Part shown: positions 36,194-46,059 of the stretch, in pieces | Layout of the letters: each line of letters opens with the position of its first letter | Position numbering within the stretch: position 1 is the first letter of the stretch | Assembly: GCF_025499605.1 (NCBI RefSeq) | Contig: NZ_JAFMVC010000018.1 | Span: 39,486 to 103,485, forward strand | DNA from: Carboxylicivirga litoralis | GTDB lineage: Bacteria; Bacteroidota; Bacteroidia; Bacteroidales; Marinilabiliaceae | Reading direction: 5' to 3' | DNA: 64,000 nt | Notes under the pieces: model-generated | Seen by the model: only the letters and a program-made list of their open reading frames with translations | Database searches by the model: none | Told to the model about the DNA's origin: nothing | Program-made: the position numbers and the translations under genes

Positions 36194-37411
36194 CTATTCG
36201 CGTGTTAAAATAAGCATAGGGTCGCCTACTATATTTGAATAAATAGGCCGGTAGCGATTAATGTCATAAAATTTGCTAATATTCACTTTTTTCGTGCTTT
36301 CTCCTTTGTCGTCTTTTTTTACTGCTTCAATGGATATGTGATTATACTTACCATCGTTAATACATACCATTTGGCCTGATAAACCCTGAATGATTAGGTC
36401 CATGGCTAAATTGGCGTAGGCAGTAGGAACGATAGAGTCCAGTGCATCAGGCTCCCCAGAACGAACCAGATAACCAAGCTTTTGATTAATAACATTAATG
36501 GATTTTCCATTGTTAAACTTAGGTGAGAGGCGTTTGAGTTGTTCACCAATGTTTTCGCCAATTCCCCCCAGTTTTTTATGACCAAAAGCATCGGTTTCAT
36601 GGCTGGTATATAAAATGTCACTTCCTTCGTAACTCGCACCTTCTGAGACCAAAACAACCGAATATTTACTTGGGTTATTATTTCGGTCTTCCACCATCAA
36701 AGCAGTAAGTTGCTCAATGTTGATTTGGTGCTCGGGAATAACACAACGATCAGCTGCTCCTCCAACAGTTGGCAACAGGGCTGAGAAGCCTGCATTTCGT
36801 CCAAAAACTTCAAGAACTAAGAAGCGTTCGTGTGAGCCGGCGCATGTGCGTAGAGCATGTGTTAACTCAATGGTGCGGGTAACACAAGTACTGAAACCAA
36901 TGCAATATTCAGTACCGGGCACATCACCATCCATTGTTTTGGGGATACCAATGGTGCGTACACCTTCGTGATGTAAACGTACGGCATAACTTAATGTATC
37001 ATCACCGCCAATTGGTATGAGGTAATCAACACCCAGATGCTTTAAGTTATTAACGGCCTCGTTAGTTAAATCGTTATATTCATCGGTATAACTTGCCTTT
37101 AAATGGTCGGGCACATCACTTATATGTACCTTATCAGCTTTTGTACGACTCGAGTGAAGAAAGGTGCCACCAGTCCGGCCAAGTCTGTTAACCGTGTGGT
37201 CATTGAGCAACATGCAGTAAGGCTGTTCTTCAAGTGGTAGTAACGGATTAATGGATATAACGCCCTTCCATCCATTTTTAATACCTATCACTTTGAATCC
37301 TTCCCGTGTTGCGCGTATGGTTATCGCTCTAATGGCAGGATTTAAACCTGGTACGTCGCCACCTCCGGTTAATATGGCGATGGTCTTTGAAGTGTGCTTT
37401 TTTAATATCAT
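36194..37411 (-). CDS. Phosphofructokinase, diphosphate-type active site
   Basis: A 405-residue enzyme of the PfkA family. The glycine-rich start is AILTGGGDVPGLNPA. The phosphoryl-donor motifs read GGDDT (135-139) and PKTMDGD (157-163). ATP-dependent enzymes carry Gly in the first (GGDGS) and PGT in the second; Asp and Lys at these places are the known signature of PPi-dependent enzymes. This enzyme is therefore predicted to use diphosphate, making the fructose-6-phosphate step reversible. Databases often call this group ATP-dependent 6-phosphofructokinase, and I disagree on the motifs. It is divergent from a second, longer PPi-PFK, 322 bp away. Confidence 0.87.
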   Translation of the reverse strand: MILKKHTSKTIAILTGGGDVPGLNPAIRAITIRATREGFKVIGIKNGWKGVISINPLLPLEEQPYCMLLNDHTVNRLGRTGGTFLHSSRTKADKVHISDVPDHLKASYTDEYNDLTNEAVNNLKHLGVDYLIPIGGDDTLSYAVRLHHEGVRTIGIPKTMDGDVPGTEYCIGFSTCVTRTIELTHALRTCAGSHERFLVLEVFGRNAGFSALLPTVGGAADRCVIPEHQINIEQLTALMVEDRNNNPSKYSVVLVSEGASYEGSDILYTSHETDAFGHKKLGGIGENIGEQLKRLSPKFNNGKSINVINQKLGYLVRSGEPDALDSIVPTAYANLAMDLIIQGLSGQMVCINDGKYNHISIEAVKKDDKGESTKKVNISKFYDINRYRPIYSNIVGDPMLILTRE

Positions 37412-37733
37412 GGTTAATTGTAATTGAGTTGAAATGTTCTATTCTCTTACAAGTTATTACCTAAAAAACTGCAAATCAATCTTAAAGCCAATAAAAACTG
37501 ACAAAAGGCAGGAAATGGTAAAATCTCTATCGTTCGCTAATGAAATGTAAATGAATAAACGAGTTTGTTTGCAACTTTAATCAAATTCACTCTAAATAAG
37601 TTAAAGATTGTAAATTGTTAATATTGAGTCTTCCTGATTTAAAAAAATATGAGCAAATTTGCATGAATTTCATAAAAAGGTGTTGTAAAACACATTTAAT
37701 AAGATTCCAAATAAGAAAACAATACAAAACAGT
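37412..37733. other. Shared upstream region of the two phosphofructokinase genes
   Basis: This 322-bp AT-rich gap separates divergent genes and must hold both promoters. I see no TTTG/TAnnTTTG pair, riboswitch or small gene. A short palindromic stretch GCAAATTTGC lies near 37652. Confidence 0.45.
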
Positions 37734-39380
37734 ATGATGATTAAAAGTCCACTTCAGATTGCACGCGAAAGCTACGTGCCAAAGATGCCATCGTCACTTC
37801 AAGGTGGTATTAAGATTGTAGAAGGTAAAGCAACCGAATCGGTAGCTGATCAGGCAGATATCAAAAACATGTTCCCAAATACATACGGGATGCCTGTACT
37901 TTCATTCGAACCAGGTGATGCTAAGGCTTATGAGGCTAAAAAAGTAGGTGTAATTCTTTCAGGTGGTCAGGCTCCAGGTGGACACAATGTTATTTCTGGA
38001 ATTTATGACGGTTTGAAAAAATTAAATCCAGAAAATAAATTATATGGATTCTTAGGCGGTCCTGGTGGATTGGTTGATAACCAGTATATCGAGTTAACCA
38101 GCGATATTGTTGACCATTACCGTAACACCGGAGGTTTCGATATTATTGGTTCGGGACGTACTAAACTAGAAGAAGAAGCTCAGTTTGAGCAAGCTTTGGT
38201 TAATTGCAAGGAATTAGGTATTGATGCTTTAGTAATTATCGGTGGTGATGATTCAAATACAAATGCCTGTGTTTTGGCTGAGTACTACAAGAAAATTGAT
38301 GCAGGTGTTCAGGTGATTGGTGTGCCAAAAACTATTGATGGTGACCTTAAGAACGAAATGATTGAAACTTCATTTGGTTTTGATACTGCATGTAAAGTAT
38401 ACAGTGAGTTGATTGGTAACATTCAGCGTGATGCCAACTCAGCAAAAAAATACTGGCACTTCATTAAGTTAATGGGACGTTCGGCTTCGCATATTGCACT
38501 AGAGTGTGCTTTGCAAACGCAACCAAACGTAACAATTGTTTCGGAAGAAGTTGAAGCTAAACAGCAAACTTTAGATGACGTTGTAACCTACATTGCTAAC
38601 ATTGTTGCTAAGCGTGCCGAAAATGGTGATAACTTTGGTACAGTATTAATCCCTGAAGGATTGGTAGAGTTTATTCCTGCCATGAAGAAGTTGATTGCTG
38701 AGCTTAACGATTTCTTAGCTCACAACGAAGAAGAAGTGAATGCTTTGGAGGGCAATAAAGAGAAGCGTGATTTCGTTGCAGAACGTATTTCTGAAGAATC
38801 ACGTGCCGTATTTTCTTCTTTGCCAAATGCTATTGCTAATCAGTTAATGTTAGATCGCGACCCACACGGTAACGTTCAGGTTTCGTTAATTGAAACCGAG
38901 AAGATGTTAATTGATATGGTGAAAGCCAAATTAAAGAAGATGAAAAAAGCTGGAGAATTTACTGGCAAATTCAAAGGTCAACCTCATTTCTTTGGTTACG
39001 AAGGTCGTTGTGCCGCTCCATCTAACTTCGATGCTGACTACTGTTATTCTTTAGGTAACACTGCTTCTATGTTGATTGGAGAAGGTAAAACAGGTTATAT
39101 GGCTTCTGTGCGTAATCTAACTGCTCCTTCAACAGAGTGGATTGCAGGTGGTGTGCCAGTAACAATGATGATGAATATGGAAAAACGCCATGGAGAAATG
39201 AAGCCTGTTATTCAAAAGGCTTTGGTTCAGCTAAACGGAGCTCCGTTCCAGAAGTTAGTTGAAAGCCGTGAAGAGTGGGCAATCAACCCAAGCTATGTTT
39301 ATCCAGGTCCTATCCAGTATTTCGGTCCATCTGAAGTATGTGATATTACCACTAAAACATTAAAATACGAAAAGGAATAG
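37734..39380 (+). CDS. pfp: Diphosphate--fructose-6-phosphate 1-phosphotransferase (long type)
   Basis: A 548-residue phosphofructokinase of the long PFP clade found in plants and many anaerobes. Donor-site motifs are GGDDS (170-174) and PKTIDGD (198-204), the PPi signature. The chain also shows [16 protein letters not shown] near 75-90 and [17 protein letters not shown], typical of this clade. Length matches long-type PFPs. It should catalyse the reversible PPi-linked step of glycolysis and gluconeogenesis in the cytoplasm. It is divergent from a shorter PPi-type enzyme and followed by a terminator. Confidence 0.95.
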   Translation: MMIKSPLQIARESYVPKMPSSLQGGIKIVEGKATESVADQADIKNMFPNTYGMPVLSFEPGDAKAYEAKKVGVILSGGQAPGGHNVISGIYDGLKKLNPENKLYGFLGGPGGLVDNQYIELTSDIVDHYRNTGGFDIIGSGRTKLEEEAQFEQALVNCKELGIDALVIIGGDDSNTNACVLAEYYKKIDAGVQVIGVPKTIDGDLKNEMIETSFGFDTACKVYSELIGNIQRDANSAKKYWHFIKLMGRSASHIALECALQTQPNVTIVSEEVEAKQQTLDDVVTYIANIVAKRAENGDNFGTVLIPEGLVEFIPAMKKLIAELNDFLAHNEEEVNALEGNKEKRDFVAERISEESRAVFSSLPNAIANQLMLDRDPHGNVQVSLIETEKMLIDMVKAKLKKMKKAGEFTGKFKGQPHFFGYEGRCAAPSNFDADYCYSLGNTASMLIGEGKTGYMASVRNLTAPSTEWIAGGVPVTMMMNMEKRHGEMKPVIQKALVQLNGAPFQKLVESREEWAINPSYVYPGPIQYFGPSEVCDITTKTLKYEKE

Positions 39381-39400
39381 GTAACCTTTAATTATTATAG

Positions 39401-39430
39401 CCCGTAACGACGATAGTTACGGGTTTTTTT
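39401..39430 (+). terminator. Intrinsic terminator of pfp
   Basis: Arms 39401-39408 and 39416-39423 form a perfect 8-bp stem with a 7-nt loop, followed by seven T's. Confidence 0.93.
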
Positions 39431-39486
39431 ATCTATTTTTGAGCAAATGATTATTTAAGTATTTAATATCCTTTTTAATTCGAGAT

Positions 39487-39885
39487 ATGTCAAAAATTGT
39501 TACACTTTCAGAGGCAGCATCTATCGCTTTGCATTCAATGGTATTAATTGCACGAAGCGAGACAAAGCTAAATGTTAATCAGATATCAGAAGCGATTGAT
39601 AGTTCGAAACATCATGTTGCTAAAGTGATGCAACGCTTGGCAAAAGAGGACTTTGTTGCCTCAAACAGGGGACCCAGTGGAGGTTTTGTACTCAAGCAAG
39701 AGCCAAGTGATATATCGTTATTGATGATTTATGAAGCGATTGAAGGCAAAGTGGCTATTCAGTCGTGTCCGGGCGATAAGCGCGCTTGTATTATTGGTAC
39801 CTGCATGTTAGGTGACCTGTCTAGTAATATGACAAAGGAATTTAAAGAATATATGGAGAGTCACTACTTGAATGAATATTTGTAG
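39487..39885 (+). CDS. Rrf2-family transcriptional regulator
   Basis: A 132-residue winged-helix regulator. The helix-turn-helix lies around 28-55 (LNVNQISEAIDSSKHHVAKVMQ) and the wing includes SNRGPSGGFVL. Three cysteines in SCPGDKRACIIGTC have spacing C-x6-C-x4-C in the region where IscR and NsrR bind an iron-sulfur cluster, so redox or nitric oxide sensing is plausible. The spacing differs slightly from the C-x5-C-x5-C that I recall for IscR. It is 106 bp downstream of pfp beyond a terminator, and its targets are not apparent. Confidence 0.9.
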   Translation: MSKIVTLSEAASIALHSMVLIARSETKLNVNQISEAIDSSKHHVAKVMQRLAKEDFVASNRGPSGGFVLKQEPSDISLLMIYEAIEGKVAIQSCPGDKRACIIGTCMLGDLSSNMTKEFKEYMESHYLNEYL

Positions 39886-39889
39886 TCAA

Positions 39890-41227
39890 TTATGATTCTT
39901 CTTTATTGAGCCACTTGTTATTGTGCTTAATTTTAATGCTTTGCTGGAGTAATAAACGCTCCAGCTTTTTTATGCTCGCTGGGGAATAATACAACGATAG
40001 TTGTTTGGTTTTTATATCATCACCTTCAAAATATGAAACCTCAGTACTGTAGTAGGTGAGCATATAAGTGAAGTTGATATTAACAATGTTTTTCAGATGA
40101 ACTGAAAAGAAGTCGTTATTGAGCAGTAATGTTTTACTAAGCAAATAACTATCTAGAATCTTGAGTCCTTTGGCTTTCTTTGAATATATCAACACAACAC
40201 CTGAAGAATAAAGTATTCCAAGAGCTAAAAAAGTGAAAGTATTCCACGTGCTTATTGATAAATTGATAACTGGTATAACCAATGCAACTAGAAGGGTATA
40301 TGAAACAAAAGGAATCAGAATGTTGGCATTGGGCTTTAGGTTAATTTTTGGTTTATAGAGTTTTAGTTGTTGTTTGTCAAACGCATTTTTAAACTGGTCA
40401 CTATGAATCGATTGAAAACCTCTGAATATATTATTACAAGGATCCTGGTTTAATAATTGACAGAGTTCATAATACAGTTCGGGCATTTGCGTTCTGAAAT
40501 CTTTTGGAGCTTCAAAAAAATGTTCTATTGCAACGGAAAAGAATTCTCGGGCATTAGTGCTACCGTATTGTCTTAGAAAACCATTAGGGTTGTTGCGCAT
40601 GGCCAGCATCTTTTCAAAAGCCGATTGTCTGAATTTATCCATTAACCGATGTACGTTGTAGCGTCTTCCTTCTGAAAGATGCAGAGCTAAATCCAGGGCG
40701 TGAGCCATTTCGTGCAATCCCAGGTTTATTTTGTCTTTAGCATCGGCATAACCCTGTTCAAAGTGCTTCCACGATAAGACAATTAATCCCGCTTGGTTCA
40801 CCTCACCACGATGATATTTTCTTGTAAGCCGGTTGTAGTAGGCATCTTCATGGACTATAATGGTTTTAAAACGTCCAAAGCTCACTTGTTTTAAACCAAA
40901 CGTGAGTTGAATCGCAGAGGCTGAAATCAAGGTCTTTTGATGCATATCAACAATAGGTTTGCTCGATGAAACCCAGTTGCGACGTTGCATAAACTGATAG
41001 GTTCGTAGTATGAAATCAGTTTTTAATGTATCAGGTAGATGGTTATAGTACGCAAATTGCTCTTCAAGAATTTCCTTAATCCTTTTCCATTTTGAAGATT
41101 GTTGAGCAACCTTAAGATTAATGGTATTAGAGCGCTTAAACTTAAGATAGGCATCCGCAATAAATGCCAAGGCTATCAACATGCCAAAGATAAAAATAAG
41201 GATGACGTATAGATGTTCCTTAGTCAT
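39890..41227 (-). CDS. MtfA-like (M90) zinc metallopeptidase, membrane protein
   Basis: A 445-residue protein with an N-terminal membrane segment (HLYVILIFIFGMLIALAFIA), an M90 peptidase region and two hydrophobic segments near residues 305-345. The zinc-binding HExxH is HEMAH at 172-176. FFSVAIEHFFEAP supplies the downstream Glu region of MtfA peptidases. I chose the ATG at 41227, which overlaps the rsmE stop by 8 bp (ATGACTAA); a start further up at 41260 adds 11 residues inside rsmE. E. coli MtfA is soluble and acts on the Mlc repressor; this version has added membrane segments, so its role may differ. Confidence 0.85.
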   Translation of the reverse strand: MTKEHLYVILIFIFGMLIALAFIADAYLKFKRSNTINLKVAQQSSKWKRIKEILEEQFAYYNHLPDTLKTDFILRTYQFMQRRNWVSSSKPIVDMHQKTLISASAIQLTFGLKQVSFGRFKTIIVHEDAYYNRLTRKYHRGEVNQAGLIVLSWKHFEQGYADAKDKINLGLHEMAHALDLALHLSEGRRYNVHRLMDKFRQSAFEKMLAMRNNPNGFLRQYGSTNAREFFSVAIEHFFEAPKDFRTQMPELYYELCQLLNQDPCNNIFRGFQSIHSDQFKNAFDKQQLKLYKPKINLKPNANILIPFVSYTLLVALVIPVINLSISTWNTFTFLALGILYSSGVVLIYSKKAKGLKILDSYLLSKTLLLNNDFFSVHLKNIVNINFTYMLTYYSTEVSYFEGDDIKTKQLSLYYSPASIKKLERLLLQQSIKIKHNNKWLNKEES

Positions 41228-41912
41228 TAAGCAAATGAATTGTGTGACATGCAACAACACCAGCCGTTTCGGTTCGCAGTCGACTGTTTCCTAATGATAC
41301 TGGTTTAAAACCAGCCTTAGTAGCCATTTCAACCTCTTCTAATGAGAAATCACCTTCAGGACCAATACATAGCGTGCAATCCGAACCTGTGGTATAGGCT
41401 TTTTTTAAAGGAGACTTATTTATATCGTAGCAATGAGCTATATAGCCATTGCTAGTATTCTTTTGAATGAATTTATCGAAGGGCGTTAACTCATTAATAA
41501 TAGGTAAGTAAGCTTTTAGTGATTGCTTCATTGCAGCTACCACTATACGTTCAATCCGATCCGTTCGTACCTTTTTACGTTCAGAGTGATCGCAAAGCAA
41601 GGGTGTTATTTCACTAATGCCTAGTTCCATCGCTTTTTCAATCATCCATTCAAAGCGGTCTATGCTTTTGGTAGGAGCAACGGCCATATGAATACCAAAT
41701 TTTGCTTTTGGGAATGTTTGTTTATCAATTAAGCTTAGATCACATTTTTTAGGATGTGCATTTATTATTTTGCACTTGTAATAATGACCTTTACCATCGG
41801 CAACCGTTATAGTGTCGCCGGCTTTATGACGTAAAACGTTGATGCAGTGCTTGCTTTCAGATTCATTTAAAATGCCTTGTCCGTTAAATGAAGGATCAAA
41901 GAATAATTCCAT
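41220..41912 (-). CDS. rsmE: 16S rRNA (uracil1498-N3)-methyltransferase
   Basis: A 230-residue SPOUT-class RNA methyltransferase. The start MELFFDPSF at 41912 gives the canonical N-terminus; the frame is open upstream but that extension has no family match. A PUA-like domain is followed by the knot domain with KSIDRFEWMIEKAMELGI, CIGPEGDFSLEE and LGNSRLRTETA, which form the SAM-binding knot. It methylates U1498 of 16S rRNA. It lies 52 bp after the histidine kinase gene and overlaps the M90 peptidase gene. Confidence 0.93.
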   Translation of the reverse strand: MELFFDPSFNGQGILNESESKHCINVLRHKAGDTITVADGKGHYYKCKIINAHPKKCDLSLIDKQTFPKAKFGIHMAVAPTKSIDRFEWMIEKAMELGISEITPLLCDHSERKKVRTDRIERIVVAAMKQSLKAYLPIINELTPFDKFIQKNTSNGYIAHCYDINKSPLKKAYTTGSDCTLCIGPEGDFSLEEVEMATKAGFKPVSLGNSRLRTETAGVVACHTIHLLND

Positions 41913-41964
41913 AGAACATTGTTTGCCGTAAAGATAAAAAAAAGCTGCTGCTTCACTTATGTGT

Positions 41965-44220
41965 TTATGTAATGCTGGATGTCTGGTGCACTTTAATGGG
42001 AAGATTAACTGAGAATAGTGCGCCTTTGCCACGTTCAGAATTAATCGTGATACTTCCATTCATCAGTTCAACAAGGCTTTTGGTGATAGATAATCCCAAC
42101 CCGGTTCCCCCGTGTTTTTTTATGGTTGATTCATCCACCTGTCTAAAGCGTTCGAAAATCACTTTCTGATCTTCATCTGAGATGCCTGGCCCTGTATCTT
42201 TCACCGAAATGGTTAATTCAGTATCACATAATGTGTAATTAATCTCTACCATGCCTTTTTCGGTGAATTTAATGGCATTACTTACCAGGTTTAATAATAT
42301 TTGATATAGGCGTAGAGGATCAATAAAAATCATTAATCCATTATCAACCGGTGCATTTAGCTTCAGCTCAACTTGCTTGTTCAGGCTAGTACAAAGACTT
42401 AGGCCAACTGAATACACTTCTTTAATTAGTTGATGGATATTAATTAGCTCCGGAGATATTTTTAGTTCGCCTGATTCAATTTTACTAATGTCGATAATGT
42501 CATTGATAAGCGTGAGAAGATTTTCGCCACTACGCTTAATTAAATTCATGTATTCGTACTGTTCGCTTGGGGATAGCTGACCATAGATGAGAAGGTCGGT
42601 AAAGCCCAGTATGGCATTCATTGGTGTGCGAATTTCATGTGACATATTAGCTAAAAAGGATGATTTAAGACGATCGCTTTCTTCAGCTCTTTCTTTGGCT
42701 TTTTGCAATTCGCTTTCAAAAGCCTTTTGATTGTTAATGTTTATAATGATGCCCGTTATTCTGTATGGAACACCATCAATTCGTTCAGTAATTTTTCCGT
42801 GAATAGACACCCATGTTAAGGTTTTGTCCTTATTCAACAGGCGTGCTTCACATTGAAAGGCATCTGCTTTTCCAATTCGATGCAAATTATAGGCTTCTTT
42901 AACTTGTTCAACATCTTGTTGATTCACGAAAGATTGCCAGTTGTCAAGTGTAAGCGGTACTTCCTCTGTGTTAGAATATCCGAGTAATTTTCCAAACTGA
43001 TCATTGAGATAAATATTTTTCTTTTCCAGGTTAATGTCCCATAAACCCTCATTCGCTCCACTAATAGCTAGCTCAAGGCGTTTTTCGCTATCAATAAAGT
43101 TAATTTCAACGCTTTTTCGTTTAATAATATCGCTAACGAGCAACAGAATAATAAATACAAAAACAATGAGCAGTGATAATATAATGATTAGCTCTTTTTT
43201 GTGTTGTTTAACGTAGTTAAGCTGTTCATTAATAAGTAGGGTGCCCTTAGTGAGACCGTTGATGTTTAAATCAAATTGTTCAAGAACATTGTGATCAATA
43301 ATTGTGTGTGTCTTCGGGTGGTTATGAACGTTATTGGTTTGGTCAAACAGTAGCTGTTGCATTAACTGTGCCGAAAGCTTACCCTGGTCGGTTGCTTTTA
43401 ATATTCGACCACCAACAATCAAGTTGGGCATTAAAAAATCCCAATTACTATACAACGGAATATCAACATCCTTAAAAAAGTAGTGACTTTCAAGAAGCAT
43501 CTCATTAGGAATGCCGTTGCGTTCTGTATAAAGGCTCAATAAGTAAATCGCCCTGTTTTCTGAAGGAAGAAAGTTGAGTGTTTGTTTGAGCTGTTGATGA
43601 TTGGCGTTGTTAATCACCCGATACGCATATCGTCTGTTTTCGCTTTCAAACGCTTCAATAAACTGATTAAGAAAAATCTTGCCTGAGAGGGTTTGGTCTG
43701 AAATAACAATTATTTCTTCCAATTCTGGTTGTAAGTCCTCTATCAGCTCTATGGTTCCTTTAACATCAATCAACTCATAAACAACGGCATGTTTCGAAGG
43801 ATTTAAGACATGGAGTTGTTTATCAATATTATTTACACCACAAAAAACAGCAGGGATATCTCCCCATATTTCTTTTCCATGTTCAATAAAAAAATCGAAA
43901 GCCCGGTTGTCCGAACAAATTATACCATCAATCTGATGATCGCGGTATTTTAATTTATACTGTTCTAATAAGGTTTGAAAGTAAGGCTCAGAATTAAACC
44001 GCTTACTGTCCATAAATTCGGTGAATAAGCGTGTTGATTCAATAGTCCTGAAGTGTTTGGTAATTGCATCGTTAATGTCGGCAGTCCATTTAAACCCAGG
44101 ATGATATGAGTTTAAAATAACAATCTCTTTTAAATCATCGGCTTTTACACTTGTATGTATTAATTGTAGAAACACTACAATAAACAAGGTTAGTATGCTT
44201 CGATTATGGTGTGATATCAT
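41965..44220 (-). CDS. Sensor histidine kinase with periplasmic substrate-binding-like domain
   Basis: A 751-residue membrane kinase. A signal/TM segment (about 8-26) is followed by a periplasmic domain (about 30-335) of the ABC-transporter-substrate-binding type seen in some two-component sensors, for example around EIVILNSYHPGFKWT. A second membrane helix lies at 344-364, a PAS domain at about 380-500, HisKA with phospho-His528 in MSHEIRTPMNAIL, and HATPase_c with GTGLGLSI. There is no receiver domain, and no response regulator gene adjoins it. A role in sensing a small ligand, perhaps with the separate Hpt protein at 21913, is only conjecture. Confidence 0.92.
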   Translation of the reverse strand: MISHHNRSILTLFIVVFLQLIHTSVKADDLKEIVILNSYHPGFKWTADINDAITKHFRTIESTRLFTEFMDSKRFNSEPYFQTLLEQYKLKYRDHQIDGIICSDNRAFDFFIEHGKEIWGDIPAVFCGVNNIDKQLHVLNPSKHAVVYELIDVKGTIELIEDLQPELEEIIVISDQTLSGKIFLNQFIEAFESENRRYAYRVINNANHQQLKQTLNFLPSENRAIYLLSLYTERNGIPNEMLLESHYFFKDVDIPLYSNWDFLMPNLIVGGRILKATDQGKLSAQLMQQLLFDQTNNVHNHPKTHTIIDHNVLEQFDLNINGLTKGTLLINEQLNYVKQHKKELIIILSLLIVFVFIILLLVSDIIKRKSVEINFIDSEKRLELAISGANEGLWDINLEKKNIYLNDQFGKLLGYSNTEEVPLTLDNWQSFVNQQDVEQVKEAYNLHRIGKADAFQCEARLLNKDKTLTWVSIHGKITERIDGVPYRITGIIININNQKAFESELQKAKERAEESDRLKSSFLANMSHEIRTPMNAILGFTDLLIYGQLSPSEQYEYMNLIKRSGENLLTLINDIIDISKIESGELKISPELINIHQLIKEVYSVGLSLCTSLNKQVELKLNAPVDNGLMIFIDPLRLYQILLNLVSNAIKFTEKGMVEINYTLCDTELTISVKDTGPGISDEDQKVIFERFRQVDESTIKKHGGTGLGLSITKSLVELMNGSITINSERGKGALFSVNLPIKVHQTSSIT

Positions 44221-44230
44221 CTATTTTGTT

Positions 44231-44242
44231 ATGCAATTGCAT
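44231..44242. promoter_or_regulatory. Palindromic site upstream of the histidine kinase gene
   Basis: ATGCAATTGCAT is a perfect 12-bp palindrome lying 10 bp upstream of the kinase start codon. It could be an operator, but short AT-rich palindromes also arise by chance. Confidence 0.25.
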
Positions 44243-44376
44243 GCTAAAGATACTTAAAGAAATTAAAATAGCTAATTCAAATTTTCACTTTCAACAGAGT
44301 GAATTCTGTACTTTACCTCCTGAAAAATACTTCATAACTTAGATGGTTTATTTATCAAATTATAAACCTACTGGCT

Positions 44377-45063
44377 ATGAAAAAAATACTGTGCAGCATT
44401 ATTATTGTTTTGCCATTTTTAGTTTCTAAGGCACAAGACTGTAAAGCCTACATACCGTATGAAAAAGGAACGGTGACCGAAATAACCAACTACGACAAAA
44501 AAGGGCGGAGCATTGGTGTGGTTACACAAACGGTAACAGCTGTAGAGCATAAAGCTAACAACGCCACGTTTTCAGTGCACCAGGTGTTTGAGGATACTCA
44601 AGGAGATGGAGAGACCATTGAAACCGATGTAACGTTTAAATGTGTTGATGGAACCTTTTACATTGACATGAATGGTTATATGGATCAAAAACAGATGCAA
44701 GCTTATGAAGGGATGGAGGTAAAAGTATCGATGGATGAAATAGATATTCCTTCGTCGTATAAAGTAGGGCAGCAATTGAAGGATGGATACATACAAATGG
44801 ATGTGAGTGGAGGACCTATTCCGATTAAAATGGTCGTTAGCATCGAAAACAGAAAAGTGGTAGCCGAAGAGAAAGTGACAACTCCGGCAGGTACGTTTGA
44901 TTGCGTGAAAATATCTCAGGATGTGGTGACTAAATCAATAATGAATATGACCATTAGCTCGATTGAGTGGTATGCAGAAGGTGTTGGCATGGTTAAAACT
45001 GAAACCATACGAAAAGGTAAGTTGATGGGATATAGTGAATTGACTAAGTTTAAAAAGCCGTAA
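44377..45063 (+). CDS. Secreted TapB/DUF3108-like protein
   Basis: A 228-residue protein with a signal peptide ending near VSKAQ (residue 19). The mature part is beta-rich. Its pattern includes an early YIPYEKGTVTEITNYDKKG, then PAGTFDCVKISQ and WYAEGVGMVKTE near the C-terminus, which match the TapB/DUF3108-like group of periplasmic beta-barrel-like proteins. These are common in Bacteroidota and poorly characterised. It is a single gene with a good terminator. Confidence 0.75.
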   Translation: MKKILCSIIIVLPFLVSKAQDCKAYIPYEKGTVTEITNYDKKGRSIGVVTQTVTAVEHKANNATFSVHQVFEDTQGDGETIETDVTFKCVDGTFYIDMNGYMDQKQMQAYEGMEVKVSMDEIDIPSSYKVGQQLKDGYIQMDVSGGPIPIKMVVSIENRKVVAEEKVTTPAGTFDCVKISQDVVTKSIMNMTISSIEWYAEGVGMVKTETIRKGKLMGYSELTKFKKP

Positions 45064-45087
45064 GAAGAATGATAATATTTAGAATTG

Positions 45088-45140
45088 AAAATAATAGTCG
45101 GAGAGGATACCCCAAAGTATTTATCCGGCTATTATTTTTA
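45088..45140 (+). terminator. Intrinsic terminator of the TapB-like gene
   Basis: Arms 45088-45101 and 45125-45138 form a 14-bp stem with one G-U pair and a 23-nt loop. The right arm ends in a T-run. Confidence 0.82.
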
Positions 45141-45155
45141 ATGTCTTTTTTAAGA

Positions 45156-45163
45156 TACTTTTG
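45156..45163 (+). promoter_or_regulatory. Candidate -7 element for prmA
   Basis: TACTTTTG matches TAnnTTTG, 15 bp before the ATG at 45179. No clear -33 box is visible, as the terminator hairpin occupies that place. Confidence 0.4.
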
Positions 45164-45178
45164 TGAAAAATTAGAAAG

Positions 45179-46018
45179 ATGGAATATACAAAAGTGCAGG
45201 TTGAAGTTACGCCTGTCAATCAAATAGCTAACGAATTATTAATGGCACAAATGGGAGAGATGGGCTTCGATAGTTTCGAAGAGTATGAAAAAGGGTTTAA
45301 CGCCTACATTCCCAGCGAACTTTTTAAGCAAGTCAACATATCTGATATAGAATCACCTATTGATGGCGTTGAGCTCGTGTTTGATACCGAAGTGATTGCC
45401 GATCAGAATTGGAATAACGAATGGGAAAAGAATTTTTTTCAACCCATTGTTATTGCCGATCAGTGTGTTATCCGTAGTTCGTTTCATGAATTGGATCATA
45501 AGGCACAGTATGAAATTATTATCGATCCACGCATGAGCTTTGGAACGGGCCATCATGAAACAACGAGCCTGATGGTGCACTATATTCTGGATACTGATGT
45601 GAAGAATCTGAACGTGCTTGATATGGGCTGCGGAACAGCTATTTTGGGCATGCTTTGTTCAAAGAAAGGAGCAGCACACATAACCGGAATAGATATTGAC
45701 GAATGGGCTTATAATAATGCTTTAGAAAATATTAAATTGAACCATGTAACTAATATGGATGTGTTGTTAGGAGGGGCAGAATTATTAAAAGAGCAATGCT
45801 TTGACCTGATTCTGGCTAATATAAATCGCAACATATTATTAAATGACATGGCGAAATATGCTGAAGCATTAAAGCCTGGCGGACATATTTTCTTTAGTGG
45901 TTTTTATACTGAAGATGTTGATACGATTAACAATATGGCGAACCAATATAATTTGGTATTAAAAAGTGAAAAAACCGATAACAATTGGACTGCACTTGCG
46001 TATATAAAGGCCAAGTAA
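45179..46018 (+). CDS. prmA: Ribosomal protein L11 methyltransferase
   Basis: A 279-residue SAM-dependent enzyme that trimethylates ribosomal protein L11. The N-terminal substrate domain (about 1-95) is followed by the Rossmann methyltransferase domain with NVLDMGCGTAILGMLC, DPRMSFGTGHHETT before it, and the catalytic LILANINRN motif (like NPPY/NIL). Length is typical. It is followed after about 40 bp by the large secreted-protein gene. Confidence 0.95.
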   Translation: MEYTKVQVEVTPVNQIANELLMAQMGEMGFDSFEEYEKGFNAYIPSELFKQVNISDIESPIDGVELVFDTEVIADQNWNNEWEKNFFQPIVIADQCVIRSSFHELDHKAQYEIIIDPRMSFGTGHHETTSLMVHYILDTDVKNLNVLDMGCGTAILGMLCSKKGAAHITGIDIDEWAYNNALENIKLNHVTNMDVLLGGAELLKEQCFDLILANINRNILLNDMAKYAEALKPGGHIFFSGFYTEDVDTINNMANQYNLVLKSEKTDNNWTALAYIKAK

Positions 46019-46059
46019 ACTAATTGTGCACACACACAACGGAGCAGAATCTGAATTAT

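Noticed and set aside
46024..46059. N-terminal extension of the giant secreted protein from a TTG
   Set aside because: The ATG at 46060 gives a signal peptide at the very start, and the extension is polar and lacks any family match.
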